DNA of 64,000 nt, taken from contig NZ_JACNMQ010000009.1 of NCBI RefSeq assembly GCF_020622265.1, positions 62,001-126,000 of the forward strand. Reading direction: 5' to 3'. Made by a program: the position numbers and the translations under genes. Position 1 is the stretch's first letter; each line of letters starts with the position of its first letter. The DNA comes from Halomonas sp. M20. GTDB lineage: Bacteria > Pseudomonadota > Gammaproteobacteria > Pseudomonadales > Halomonadaceae. Below, in pieces: positions 37,700 through 46,475 of the stretch. Below the pieces are notes generated by a model. It searched no databases and had not been told where the DNA came from. It saw only the letters and a list, made by a program, of their open reading frames with translations.

Positions 37700-38737
37700 A
37701 TGTCAGTTACCTCGTTGAAAGGCGACCGTCGCACCATTGGCTACGAGCACGGGCGTCGCCATGCCCTTCAGATTCAGGACAGCATCACGGTCTACGACCG
37801 TCTGTTTCAGGATTTCGTGGGCTCCTCCTGGCAGCAGGCACGTCATAGGGCGCCCCGTTTCCTGCCCGCCATCGAGCGTTGCTTTCCCGCCATTCTTGAC
37901 GAAGTACAAGGCATCGCTGAGGGCGCCGGCGTCGACTTCGACGACATCCTGACCCTTAACTGCCGAAGCGAGATATCATTGACTCAGGCCAGCGGAGGCT
38001 GCTCCGCCTTCTCGCTCAACCAGAACGGGCAATGGCTGGCCCAGAACTGGGACTGGCGCGCCGACCAGCAGCGCAACGTGGTCGTGCTCGAAATCGATCT
38101 GGAGGGGCATGCGCCATTGATCAGCATTGGCGAGGCGGGCATGGCGGGCAAGATCGGCATGAACGCAAACGGCCTGGGGGTGTGTCTCAATGCCATTCGT
38201 TCCCAGACCTGCGGCGAAGGCTTGCCGATTCATTTTGCCTTACGCAAGATTCTGGAATGCCCCGATTTTGAAGCCGCAAGGCGAGTAGTGAACGAGGATC
38301 GGGTTGCCTCGCCGGCGCATTTCCTGATCGCCAGCGCCGATGGCCAGGCCACCGGCTTCGAGGTGCATCCCGGCACCCCGGGCGAGCTGCTCCCGCAGCG
38401 CGGTAAAGTGCTACATACCAACCATCTTTGCGCGGATACGACAACCGCCTGCATCAACGACCTGCCCAGACCCGACTCCCCGGTTCGACTGACAAGGCTT
38501 CAACAGTTGCTGGATCAACCCATCGCCAGCGAGCCCGATTCCCTGTTCGATGTACTCAGCGATCACGCCAACGCTCCTTCCTCCATTTGCCGCCACACCA
38601 ATCATGACCTGCCTGAAGCGGAGCGCATGGAGACCCTGTTTGCCGTGGTGATGAATCTAAAAAAGCGCAGACTGTGTCTGCGCTTGGGCAAGCCCTGCGA
38701 AGCGGAAGAGACGCTGAATCTCACATTAAGTGAATAG
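37700..38737 (+). CDS. C45-family autoproteolytic acyltransferase/hydrolase
   Basis: A 345-residue N-terminal-nucleophile enzyme of the family of isopenicillin N acyltransferase (peptidase C45). Such proteins cut themselves before a Cys that becomes the nucleophile. That Cys is in SGGCSAFSLNQNGQWLAQNW near residue 107, and the segment before it (LTLNCRSEISLTQ) is typical. GKIGMNANGLGVCLNAI follows. The ATG at 37700 has only a weak ribosome site. The natural substrate of bacterial relatives is mostly unknown; acyl-amide hydrolysis is the likely reaction type. It stands alone, convergent with a chemoreceptor gene. Confidence 0.82.
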   Translation: MSVTSLKGDRRTIGYEHGRRHALQIQDSITVYDRLFQDFVGSSWQQARHRAPRFLPAIERCFPAILDEVQGIAEGAGVDFDDILTLNCRSEISLTQASGGCSAFSLNQNGQWLAQNWDWRADQQRNVVVLEIDLEGHAPLISIGEAGMAGKIGMNANGLGVCLNAIRSQTCGEGLPIHFALRKILECPDFEAARRVVNEDRVASPAHFLIASADGQATGFEVHPGTPGELLPQRGKVLHTNHLCADTTTACINDLPRPDSPVRLTRLQQLLDQPIASEPDSLFDVLSDHANAPSSICRHTNHDLPEAERMETLFAVVMNLKKRRLCLRLGKPCEAEETLNLTLSE

Positions 38738-38753
38738 CAGCATAGGGGCGCAT

Positions 38754-40502
38754 TTAGAACTCTTCCCAGACATCTTCCGACACCGCGCTCGCCTTATGAG
38801 ACGGCGCCGCCGTGCTGGACTTAGGAGATGCGCGATGCGCGATGGGTGCCGGCGTTTTTGACGCGGCCTGCGTGTCTTCATCGCCGAGCACGAAGGTATC
38901 GATCAGAGCGCTTAGACGAGTTGCCTGTTCGCGCATGGTGTCAGCAGTGCTAGAGGTCTGCTGTACCATGGCGGAGTTTTGCTGGGTCATGGTGTCCATT
39001 TCGGTCACCGCTGTGTTGACTTGGCCAATACCATTGCTCTGCTCCCGCGCACCGGCGCTGATCTCCGCAATCACATCCGTGACGCGGGTAACGCTTTCCA
39101 CGATCTCGCGCATGGTGACACCGGCACGCTGCACGGTCTCGCTACCCTGCCGCGTATACGTAACCGCTGTATCGATCAAGCCGCGAATTTCACTGGAGGC
39201 ATCGGCGCTGCGGCTGGCCAGGTTGCGTACTTCCTCGGCGACCACCGCAAAGCCACGGCCGTGCTCGCCGGCGCGGGCGGCTTCCACCGAAGCGTTGAGC
39301 GCCAGAATGTTGGTTTGAAACGCGATGTCGTCGATCAGCTTGATGATCTCGGCTATCCGTGTCGCCGAACCGCTGATATCCCCCATGGTCTTTTCCACCT
39401 CGGTCATCGCCTCGCCACCCTGGCGTGCCACAGTGACCGTGGAGGACGCCAGCTGGTTGGCCTGCTGTGCCGATTCGGCGCTGTGATTGACGGTGGAAGT
39501 AATCTCTTCCATGGATGACGACGTTTCCTGCAGATTCGCGGCGGCCTGCTCGGTCCGTGTGGCAAGCTCCTCGCTGCCCTTCGCCATCTCACCGGCGGCA
39601 TTATGCACCTCATACACCCCGCGGCGTACATCGATGAGCGTAGTTTGCATGCGTGCCACGAAGGTATTGAACTGCTCCGCCAAGTCGCCGATTTCATCCC
39701 GGGTGGCAACGTTGAGTCGCCGGGTCAAATCACCCCGCCCCTGGGCGATATCGCGCATTGCCGAGGCAGTAATGTTGATCGGGCGTACGAGCCTGCGCAC
39801 GAGCCATAGCGCCACCAGCGCCACGGCGACGAAGATCGCGATGCCCAGCAATATCGTGCTGATGATCGTGTTGCGCAGCGACTCGGACGCCTCGGCGCTG
39901 ACAGCGGCCATGGTCTGATCGATATCATATATGTACATTCCCGCGCCGATGACCCAGCCCAGTTTGGGCAGGTTCACGATGTAGGACTGCTTTTCCTCCA
40001 CGGTGCCGGTTTCTGGATGCTCCCAGCGATAGGTGTAAAAACCACCGCCGCTGAGCCCAAGCGCGATGACATCCTTGGCGATAGGACGGCCATCCGGGTC
40101 CAGCTCATTCAACTGGTCCGTACCCACGAATTCCAGGTTATCACCCACAACGGTGGCCCTACCGTCGTAGTCATAACCGAAAATATAGTTGCCACCGTCA
40201 AAGCGTATGCCCTGAAGCACTTGAGATGAGCGCTGCAGAGCCTCTTCTTCACTCAGGGTTGGGTCGTCCACCAGCGCGGAAGTAGCGCTGCGGGCGATGT
40301 CCATTACCCCTTTGACTCTTTCCTTGCGCGCGTCGATCAGCTGTTCACGCTGCTCGGCAATACTCTCTTGGCTGGCGGCACGCTGCTTCAGCGCCGCCGC
40401 CGTCACGAGGGTAGCGGTAACCAGGAAAAGTGGGATCAGCACCAGCGCTAGAATCTTGCTTTGCAGACCTAGAAAACGATGTAAACCGGCAAGACGAGAC
40501 AT
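38754..40502 (-). CDS. Methyl-accepting chemotaxis protein with sCache_2-type sensor
   Basis: A 582-residue chemoreceptor. An N-terminal membrane segment ([20 protein letters not shown]) precedes a periplasmic single-Cache domain ([36 protein letters not shown]). A second membrane segment, a HAMP domain ([20 protein letters not shown]) and the signalling hairpin follow, with its highly conserved tip [19 protein letters not shown]. The protein ends in DVWEEF, similar to the NWETF tail that tethers CheR and CheB. The ATG at 40502 follows GAAGGAAG. sCache_2 domains often bind small organic acids; the ligand here is unknown. Confidence 0.93.
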   Translation of the reverse strand: MSRLAGLHRFLGLQSKILALVLIPLFLVTATLVTAAALKQRAASQESIAEQREQLIDARKERVKGVMDIARSATSALVDDPTLSEEEALQRSSQVLQGIRFDGGNYIFGYDYDGRATVVGDNLEFVGTDQLNELDPDGRPIAKDVIALGLSGGGFYTYRWEHPETGTVEEKQSYIVNLPKLGWVIGAGMYIYDIDQTMAAVSAEASESLRNTIISTILLGIAIFVAVALVALWLVRRLVRPINITASAMRDIAQGRGDLTRRLNVATRDEIGDLAEQFNTFVARMQTTLIDVRRGVYEVHNAAGEMAKGSEELATRTEQAAANLQETSSSMEEITSTVNHSAESAQQANQLASSTVTVARQGGEAMTEVEKTMGDISGSATRIAEIIKLIDDIAFQTNILALNASVEAARAGEHGRGFAVVAEEVRNLASRSADASSEIRGLIDTAVTYTRQGSETVQRAGVTMREIVESVTRVTDVIAEISAGAREQSNGIGQVNTAVTEMDTMTQQNSAMVQQTSSTADTMREQATRLSALIDTFVLGDEDTQAASKTPAPIAHRASPKSSTAAPSHKASAVSEDVWEEF

Positions 40503-40816
40503 AAAAGGCTTCCTTCTTTTTATTAATCGGTGGCCCACCGGCGGTAGATCGCCAAGCGCAGCGCCAGACAACGAATTTACGTTATGAAGATGGTGAAAAT
40601 AGCGGCACAGCAACATGGCAACAGCCGCCACCAGTTTCAGCCATCGGGTCATTGTCAGTCATCGGCCGAAACTGAGAAAAATTGAGCGGGGATGTTTTAA
40701 CTTCAGGATTCTCTAAAGCGTTGATCAAAGGCGAAGCAGAGCTGGGCAAACTTTCACTTGAAGTAAATTTCAACAAGACTACGATTGTGTTAACAATCAA
40801 CACAGGAGAGTGAACC
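40503..40816. other. Intergenic region between the chemoreceptor and parDE
   Basis: This 314-bp gap holds the two divergent promoters. The only clear signal is the inverted repeat just before parD, listed separately. Confidence 0.45.
40783..40798. promoter_or_regulatory. Candidate ParD operator
   Basis: GATTGT-GTTA-ACAATC is a perfect inverted repeat 18 bp before the antitoxin start. ParD antitoxins usually repress their own promoter through such repeats. Confidence 0.5.
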
Positions 40817-41059
40817 ATGCCCAGAACAACGAGTATCACTATCGGCTCACAACTAGACAACTTTGTGGCGAAATTGATCGAGTCCGGACGCTACGGCTCG
40901 ACTAGCGAAGTCGTGCGCTCCGCCTTGCGGTTGCTTGAACATCAGGAAAATCAAACGGCGGCACTGAGAAGTGCCATTGAAGCTGGAGAGCGAAGTGGAG
41001 AAAGCGATCTGTCACTACATGAGATTGCTGCTCAGGTGAAGCAGAAACACGGTGTATAA
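40817..41059 (+). CDS. parD: ParD-type antitoxin
   Basis: An 80-residue ribbon-helix-helix antitoxin. The N-terminal strand and helices (TSITIGSQLDNFVAKLIESG, TSEVVRSALRLLEHQ) form the DNA-binding dimer, and the C-terminal half is the disordered toxin-binding part. AGGAG precedes the ATG. Its end overlaps parE by eight bases, as usual for type II toxin-antitoxin pairs. It lies beside a broken CRISPR-Cas locus. Confidence 0.9.
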   Translation: MPRTTSITIGSQLDNFVAKLIESGRYGSTSEVVRSALRLLEHQENQTAALRSAIEAGERSGESDLSLHEIAAQVKQKHGV

Positions 41060-41345
41060 GCTATCCAATCTTGCCTCGGAGGATTTCGCTGCAATCTTCG
41101 AGTACACATTGTTGAACTTTGGTACTCATCAGGCCGACGCTTATACCGACGACCTGGAGAGTATTTTCGATCTTCTATCTCGCTCTCCGCTGATAGGTCG
41201 AGAGTGCCCAGAGATCGCGAAGGAAGTTCGCCGGCATGATCACCAACAACACGTCATTTTCTATCGTCGAAAAGAACACAAGATCTTTGTCATTAGAATA
41301 CTTCACCGGCAAATGGAACCGATGAAGCATTTTTTTGAGCTTTAG
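41052..41345 (+). CDS. parE: ParE-type toxin
   Basis: A 97-residue RelE/ParE-superfamily toxin, with the family features LASEDFAAIFEYTLLNFGT near the start and HVIFYRRKEHKIFVIRILH near the end. ParE toxins usually inhibit DNA gyrase. It starts at a GTG that overlaps the antitoxin stop by eight bases. The fold-defining segments are intact, so the toxin appears functional. Confidence 0.9.
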   Translation: MYKLSNLASEDFAAIFEYTLLNFGTHQADAYTDDLESIFDLLSRSPLIGRECPEIAKEVRRHDHQQHVIFYRRKEHKIFVIRILHRQMEPMKHFFEL

Positions 41346-41616
41346 CGTTAAAAGATTCTTCCCCAATTGGAAGTCATTTCATTGCCATGATAGCTCCACA
41401 TATGCGGGAACGAACGATAAGCAGCCCATGTGAGCTGCGGCGCGTATTGCGATAGCCTGATCACTGGCGAGACCTAGCTTCTATCTGCGCTACCCATCTC
41501 GCTTTGCAGCAGCGCAGTGTCACGATTGTTTCTATTCGTGCGGGCCGTGCGGGCCGCGACCCCAGCGTTGGGCGTTGGGGACGCCACTGGCGTATCCGTG
41601 GCCGTCTCTGCCCAGG
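41346..41616. other. Region between parE and the CRISPR repeats
   Basis: No gene is visible. The segment 41538-41583 has a short tandem repeat (GTGCGGGCC twice) and a CCCC/GGGG stem with GGGGACG at the expected 61-bp step from repeat 1. It may be a fourth, badly decayed repeat, but the match is too weak to call. Confidence 0.35.
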
Positions 41617-41765
41617 CGGTTCATCCCCACGGGCGTGGGGAACGGGTCCGGGCCGTCATCGCGGCTCAGCTCAATTTCGGTTGATCCCCGCGCCTGCGGG
41701 GAACGGCGTCACGAGGTGACAGCTCGACACCCCGTTTCTGGTTGATCCCCGCGCCTGCGGGGAAC
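41617..41765 (-). CRISPR. Short type I-E CRISPR array (three repeats, two spacers)
   Basis: Three copies of a I-E repeat, CCCCGCGCCTGCGGGG with flanks, start at 41617, 41678 and 41739. The step is exactly 61 bp, the classic 29-bp repeat plus 32-bp spacer. The copies at 41678 and 41739 are almost identical; the copy at 41617 has several changes (CCCCACGGGCGTGGGG), typical of the leader-distal end. In the direction of cas3 (minus strand) the repeat reads GTTCCCCGCAGGCGCGGGGA. The array is very small and sits next to a truncated cas3, so it is probably inactive. Confidence 0.92.
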
Positions 41766-41769
41766 GGTC

Positions 41770-41873
41770 TAATCGTAGACGATTGTTTGCAAAGAATAAA
41801 ATCGCCGATGACATTTTCACCGGCGATTTTGCTCGCTTTTGGTTCAACTCTAATTGTTAAAGATATTTATAAA
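41770..41873 (-). other. AT-rich leader-like segment between cas3 remnant and array
   Basis: About 100 bp of AT-rich DNA joins the broken cas3 to the first repeat. On the minus strand it contains AAAATCGCCG and CGGCGATTTT around a 13-base loop followed by a T-rich stretch, a terminator-like hairpin at 41799-41832. Its position fits a CRISPR leader, left after the cas genes were lost. Confidence 0.5.
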
Positions 41874-43157
41874 TCAATTACCAACACCGACTTCGGCCAA
41901 CAGGGCTTTCTTGCGCGAGTCTGCCAGCCAGTGATTGCACTGCGAGGAAGCGCTTTGCTCATCGGTAGCGTAATCGAGATCGCCGGGCTGCACCTTGTCT
42001 AGCGCTCTGACAAAGTCCTCGTTCAATTCCCGCGCGCCATGGGCTAGCACAAAAGACGGCTGCGACTGTGTAGAAAAGAAGTGCCGATGCAGATTGCCCA
42101 GCCGGGCATACATGGCATTGGAGGTGGCCATGGTCGGCAAGGCGAAATACAGCCCCTCACCGTGCCCACCAGACAGCAATCGCTGGGCCAGGATGCAGGC
42201 TGCTTCGGTCTTGCCTGCCCCGGTGACGTCTTCGAGGATGAATAGCTGCGGGCCGGGGAGCAGTTCGGCACGTTCTGCCTGGTGCTGGAGCGGGGTGGGC
42301 GTTATGTCCTGGCGGCCGTCAAACCAGGCCTGTAGCCCCTTATAGGGGATGGGAACCGCAGAATCATGGAAACCGAAGGCTTTCAGCGCCCGTATGGCAC
42401 TGGGCTTGGCGATATCGTCCCAGTAATCCCTCAGCGCCATCGGCTGATCGTGATAGCCGAAGTGTTCGCGGTTGGAGCCAATCCAATCCGATAGCACCGC
42501 CCAGCCCGCCAGCGTCCAACTCAGTGTTTCGAGTCTCATACGCCAGTCTGGAGAGGTAAAAAATGTTCTGGGCCACTGTACCTCGATCAACGCTGTCCAG
42601 TCCGCAGTGAAGTGACGTGCGGCCTCGATATCGTCACTGGTTTCATCACAGCCGAAGAAGCTCTCTACTCTGAGTCCCGTACCGTTGACCGGCTTGCCAT
42701 GGTGGCCAAACATGGGCGTCATCAACGCGGTGAAGGCCTTCGAAAGAGAGTCGCGTTCCACGCGATTGAGTTGCCCTTGCGGCCACTGCAATACATCGTC
42801 TTGCAACCAAGATATCCAGTTCCCTTTCCATAGCACCGCACCCAGTCGATCATGGCGCTCGGAGTAGGCGAACCTTGGCAGTGGGGCGACCAGCTCGACG
42901 CTATGCGGTCGAGCCTGGGCCTGGAAAGCACGCGCGAACTTGCCCAGGTCGTGGAGTCCAAGCGCCCAGACAAATAACTTCCTCATATTCTCAGGCGGTA
43001 AGTCAAGCTGTGTCGCAAGCTGTCGAGTCAAAGGCCGTTCGGGTGCCAACAAATACCAGCCTACCGCCGCGACATCCAAGCAATGGAATGGCAATAAATG
43101 GCACGGCGGGCCTTCACTGTCGGGTCTGGCCTTGCCCCAATAGTGGAAGTAATCCAT
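41874..43157 (-). pseudogene. cas3: Truncated cas3 of a type I-E CRISPR-Cas system
   Basis: This frame gives 427 residues, about half of a I-E Cas3. The start MDYFHYWGKA is typical. The HD nuclease motif is at about residue 69 (LGLHDLGKFA), and the helicase Walker A is at 313-319 (VTGAGKTEAACILA). The protein stops at DSRKKALLAEVGVGN, exactly where the family continues with GTIDQ and the DExH box. All later helicase motifs and the C-terminal domain are missing. No cse1, cse2, cas7, cas5, cas6, cas1 or cas2 is present; the array follows 100 bp later. A deletion of roughly 7 kb is inferred. Confidence 0.9.
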
Positions 43158-43401
43158 GTTTTTCCAGCATATTTTTATGTTCGTATGTACTTGAGCATCT
43201 GAGCAGAAATCCTAAGATGAATCTATGCTCATCGTCATGCGAATAGGGCCGCTTTCTACTTGCTATTTATAGCAAATATGGGGCAGGAACCGTGGTATGG
43301 CTGAGCCAAGCTCGTTTACATCTTGGAACATATAGAACCATGTTAGCGAGTTGGCCCTAGATAACGCCCGGAGCTCATAGGCATCTCTCGTTTAGCCCAA
43401 C

Positions 43402-45462
43402 TCAAGCACCAGGCTGTTCCGGGCTGTCCGGAATGTTGGTATGGCCCGGTTCAAGCCGGTTGAGATGCAAAAAGTGCAGATGGCTTTCGTACTGATCGAG
43501 GATGTCCTCGATCACCTGCTCACGTGAATAGCCCATGAGATCGTAGCCTTGGCTGCCTTCGAGCAGATACACCTCCAGCCGGTAGTAGCGCGACGAAGCC
43601 TGTGGCGTGTGCATGGCGAAGCCCGGGGTCGCGAATCCATGGCTCCACACCTGGTAGCTGAAGTTTTGCTCGCTCTCGTGATCCACGTTCAGCGCCGCAT
43701 AGTCGTCGGCATTCTGAGTGCCTTGATTGACCTCGACACCCAGTCCGCCCTCACGTAACTGACTCGCCACGGACTCCATCGCTGGCTTGACGATCTCCTG
43801 CATGAAGCGCTGGGCCTGCTTGCGATCAGGAAAGCTCAAGGATCGAGTGAGACGCTGCTGCCAACTGCGGCTGGCGCCCCGCTCACCGCTTCCGGTGCGC
43901 CCGGAAAGATGCCCAGGGAGGCTGATGCGCTGGCTGTCGAACTTGAAGGCTTCGAGCTTGAGCGCCTTGTAGAGCCCGGCCATCATGAAGAACAGCACCA
44001 CCGAGAACGGCAGGCCTGTGATCACCACGGCGCTTTGCAGGGTGGTCAGCCCACCCGCCAACAATAATGACAGAGTGAGGACGCCAATCACTGCCGACCA
44101 AAGGATGCGCATCCAGATCGGGGCATCACTGTTGACGTTCTTGAGGATCGTGGTGAAGTTCGACAATACCAAGGCCCCGGAGTCCCCGGAGGTGACGAAG
44201 AACACAATGGCCAGAATGCTTACCGCGATGGTGGTGAACACCGGCGCCGGGTACTGCTGCAGGAACAGATAGATGCCCGCCGGGGGATTGTCCATGACCT
44301 GCTGGCCGAACTCGGTGCCGCCATTCATGGCAATATCCAGGGCGCTGTTTCCCAGCAGGGACATCCAGATCATCATGAAGGCGATGGGCAGGGTCAGGGT
44401 GCCAGCGACGAAGGTGCGAATCGTGCGGCCCCGGGAGATGCGTGCTAGAAACAGGCCGACGAAAGGCCCCCAGGCGATCCACCAGGCCCAGAAGAACAGC
44501 GTCCAGGCATTGAGCCAGTCGGTCGGGGTATCGAAGGCGTAGGTATTGAAGGACATAGAGACGAAACTGGCCAGATAGTCGCCCAGGTTCATGACCAGCG
44601 CATTGAGCAGGAAGATCGTCTTGCCGGCGAACAGCACGAATAGCAACAGCGCAATCGCCAGCAGGATATTGAACTCCGAGAGGCGACGGATGCCGCGCTC
44701 CACCCCGGTCACTGCGGAAATGGTGGCGAACACCACGATGGCCAGCACCAGGCCCGTCTGGGTCCAGGCGCTTTCGGCGATGCCGAACATGTAATTCAGC
44801 CCGAAGTTGAGCTGGATGACACCGATCCCCAGGCTCGCGGCAATACCGAACACGGTACCCAGCACCGCGGCAGTGTCCACTGCATGGCCGATGGGGCCGT
44901 AGATCTTCTTGCCGAAGATGGGATACAGCGCGCTACTGATGGTCAGGGGCAGGTTGTGACGATAGCTGAAGAACGCAAGGGACATGCCCACCAGGGTATA
45001 AATGCCCCAGCCGGACAGGCCCCAGTGCAGAAAGGTCAACTGCATGGCATAACGCGCCGCGGCAATCTGATCAGCGGGGGCGTTGGGGGCGTTGTAGAAC
45101 TGGGTCAGGGGTTCTGCCAGAGCGAAGAAGATGACGCCGATACCGATCCCCGCCGAGAATAGCATGGCGGACCAGGAGAACAGGTTGAAGTCCGGGCGAG
45201 CGTGTTCCGGGCCCAAACGAATCTTGCCAAAACGGGAAACACCGATGACGATCACGAAGCCTAGATAGATCACCACGGTAAGAAAGTAGTACCAACCAAA
45301 GGTGCGGGATATCCAACCCAGAATGGCGTTAATGATGCCGTTGGCTTGTTCTGTGGCGATCATCGCCCATAGCGAGAACACGACGATGCCGACGACGGAG
45401 CTGTAGAAGACTATGGGATTGATTCGATCCTTGCCGGTTTCTTCTTGTGGTTGTGTACTCAT
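43402..45462 (-). CDS. BCCT-family choline/betaine transporter (BetT-like)
   Basis: A 686-residue secondary transporter of the betaine-choline-carnitine family, used for osmoprotectant uptake. Twelve membrane segments lie in about residues 15-530; the signature WWIAWGPFVGLFLARISRGR is present. A cytoplasmic tail of about 155 residues follows, the arrangement found in BetT-type choline carriers of similar length, where the tail senses osmotic state. The ATG at 45462 follows AAGGA. No bet genes for choline oxidation are next to it, so choline or glycine betaine both remain possible substrates. Confidence 0.9.
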   Translation of the reverse strand: MSTQPQEETGKDRINPIVFYSSVVGIVVFSLWAMIATEQANGIINAILGWISRTFGWYYFLTVVIYLGFVIVIGVSRFGKIRLGPEHARPDFNLFSWSAMLFSAGIGIGVIFFALAEPLTQFYNAPNAPADQIAAARYAMQLTFLHWGLSGWGIYTLVGMSLAFFSYRHNLPLTISSALYPIFGKKIYGPIGHAVDTAAVLGTVFGIAASLGIGVIQLNFGLNYMFGIAESAWTQTGLVLAIVVFATISAVTGVERGIRRLSEFNILLAIALLLFVLFAGKTIFLLNALVMNLGDYLASFVSMSFNTYAFDTPTDWLNAWTLFFWAWWIAWGPFVGLFLARISRGRTIRTFVAGTLTLPIAFMMIWMSLLGNSALDIAMNGGTEFGQQVMDNPPAGIYLFLQQYPAPVFTTIAVSILAIVFFVTSGDSGALVLSNFTTILKNVNSDAPIWMRILWSAVIGVLTLSLLLAGGLTTLQSAVVITGLPFSVVLFFMMAGLYKALKLEAFKFDSQRISLPGHLSGRTGSGERGASRSWQQRLTRSLSFPDRKQAQRFMQEIVKPAMESVASQLREGGLGVEVNQGTQNADDYAALNVDHESEQNFSYQVWSHGFATPGFAMHTPQASSRYYRLEVYLLEGSQGYDLMGYSREQVIEDILDQYESHLHFLHLNRLEPGHTNIPDSPEQPGA

Positions 45463-45564
45463 AGGCATCCTTGTCGGTTGGCAACAGTCGTCAGCGTCTT
45501 CATAGCGTAGATACAATTCCAGGGGTTGCTGTAAGTAAATGTCTCCGGCAAGCTCCGCGCTTTT

Positions 45565-45579
45565 TGTTATCGTATGACC
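45565..45579. promoter_or_regulatory. Zur-box-like sequence upstream of the metal ABC operon
   Basis: TGTTATCGTATGACC fits the Zur core TGTTATANTATAACA at 11 of 14 defined positions. It lies before the small membrane gene and the Znu-type genes, where zinc repression would be expected. It overlaps an ATG at 45574, which argues for the later start at 45604. Confidence 0.5.
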
Positions 45580-45603
45580 AATTCATCACTCCAAGGCGGC
45601 TTC

Positions 45604-45750
45604 ATGGCTTCTCGTCATCGCCATCGTCCCGATGGCCCCTGTCACTTTTCGTTGATGTCCCTATCGGCACGCAAGCGTCTTGTTATGGCGCTGGGGCCGC
45701 TTGTGCTGTTGTGGCTGGCGGTTGCCTGGGCCACCGGGAGCATTGGCTGA
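45604..45750 (+). CDS. Small single-span membrane protein leading the znu-type operon
   Basis: This 48-residue reading frame begins MASRHRHRPDGPCHFSLMSL and has one membrane segment (LVMALGPLVLLWLAVAWATG). The N-terminus carries three His and one Cys within 14 residues. AAGGCGG precedes the ATG, and its stop overlaps the start of the ATPase gene by one base (TGATG), so translation is probably coupled. I do not recognise a family. A role in metal uptake is inferred only from position. Confidence 0.55.
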   Translation: MASRHRHRPDGPCHFSLMSLSARKRLVMALGPLVLLWLAVAWATGSIG

Positions 45751-46475
45751 TGTCCCGGCTACATCTGCAGGATGTACGCTTGGCCCAGGGAGGTCGCCCG
45801 GTACTCGAAGGGCTTACGGGGAGCTTCCCGGATGGCGCCATTACCGCATTGATCGGCGCCAACGGCGCGGGCAAAAGTACCTTGATTCAAGCCATCATGG
45901 GCTTGTTGTCTCCGGTGGCGGGTCGCATCGAATGCAGCGTACCTAGAGAGCGCCGCGCCTGGCTGCCCCAGCAACTGGTGCTGGATCTGAGCTTTCCCAT
46001 GAGCGTCGAGGAGCTGGTGATGACCGGCACCTGGCCCAGTCACGGCGCGATGAAAGGTTACTGCGCGGCGCATTATCGCAAGGCCCGGGAAATCATGGCA
46101 CGACTGGGCATCTCGCATCTGGCCCATCGCCCGCTGGGTGAGCTGTCCGGTGGCCAGCGCCAGCGAGTGCTGCTCGGGCGTACCTTGATGCAGGAAGCCG
46201 AACTGCTGCTGCTCGATGAGCCCTTTGCCAACGTCGACAGCGAAACCGTGGAAGTGATTACCCAAGTGCTGCGGGACATGGCCGCCCAGGGCGTGACCCT
46301 CATTATCGTGCTGCACGATCTCGAGCAGTTGGCCCACCTGGCGGACTGCGTGCTGCTGCTTGCCGAAGGTAACGGTCAGTGGTTCGATCCCAAGACGCTT
46401 CTCGAGCGCCAGGGCCGAACCTCGCTCGGCACTGCTGCGTTGTCACCACTTGATCTGGGCGGGGTGTCACTGTGA
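45750..46475 (+). CDS. znuC: Metal ABC transporter ATP-binding protein (ZnuC-like)
   Basis: A 241-residue ATPase of a zinc/manganese-type ABC importer. Walker A is IGANGAGKSTLIQ, the signature is LSGGQRQRVLLGR, and Walker B is LLLLDEPFANVD. The start at 45750 is chosen because the family N-terminus (SRLHLQDVRLAQGG) begins there and its ATG overlaps the preceding stop. It is co-transcribed with the permease and binding protein genes, which makes a complete importer. Confidence 0.9.
   Translation: MSRLHLQDVRLAQGGRPVLEGLTGSFPDGAITALIGANGAGKSTLIQAIMGLLSPVAGRIECSVPRERRAWLPQQLVLDLSFPMSVEELVMTGTWPSHGAMKGYCAAHYRKAREIMARLGISHLAHRPLGELSGGQRQRVLLGRTLMQEAELLLLDEPFANVDSETVEVITQVLRDMAAQGVTLIIVLHDLEQLAHLADCVLLLAEGNGQWFDPKTLLERQGRTSLGTAALSPLDLGGVSL

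Noticed and set aside
41557-41583. Possible fourth CRISPR repeat one 61-bp step before repeat 1
   Set aside because: Only the GGGG block and a few bases fit, and they are shifted by one to four bases. It is too decayed to count.
45471-45749. N-terminal extension of the ZnuC-like protein
   Set aside because: The extension has no ATPase-family character and overlaps the small membrane gene in another frame. The start at 45750 fits the family.
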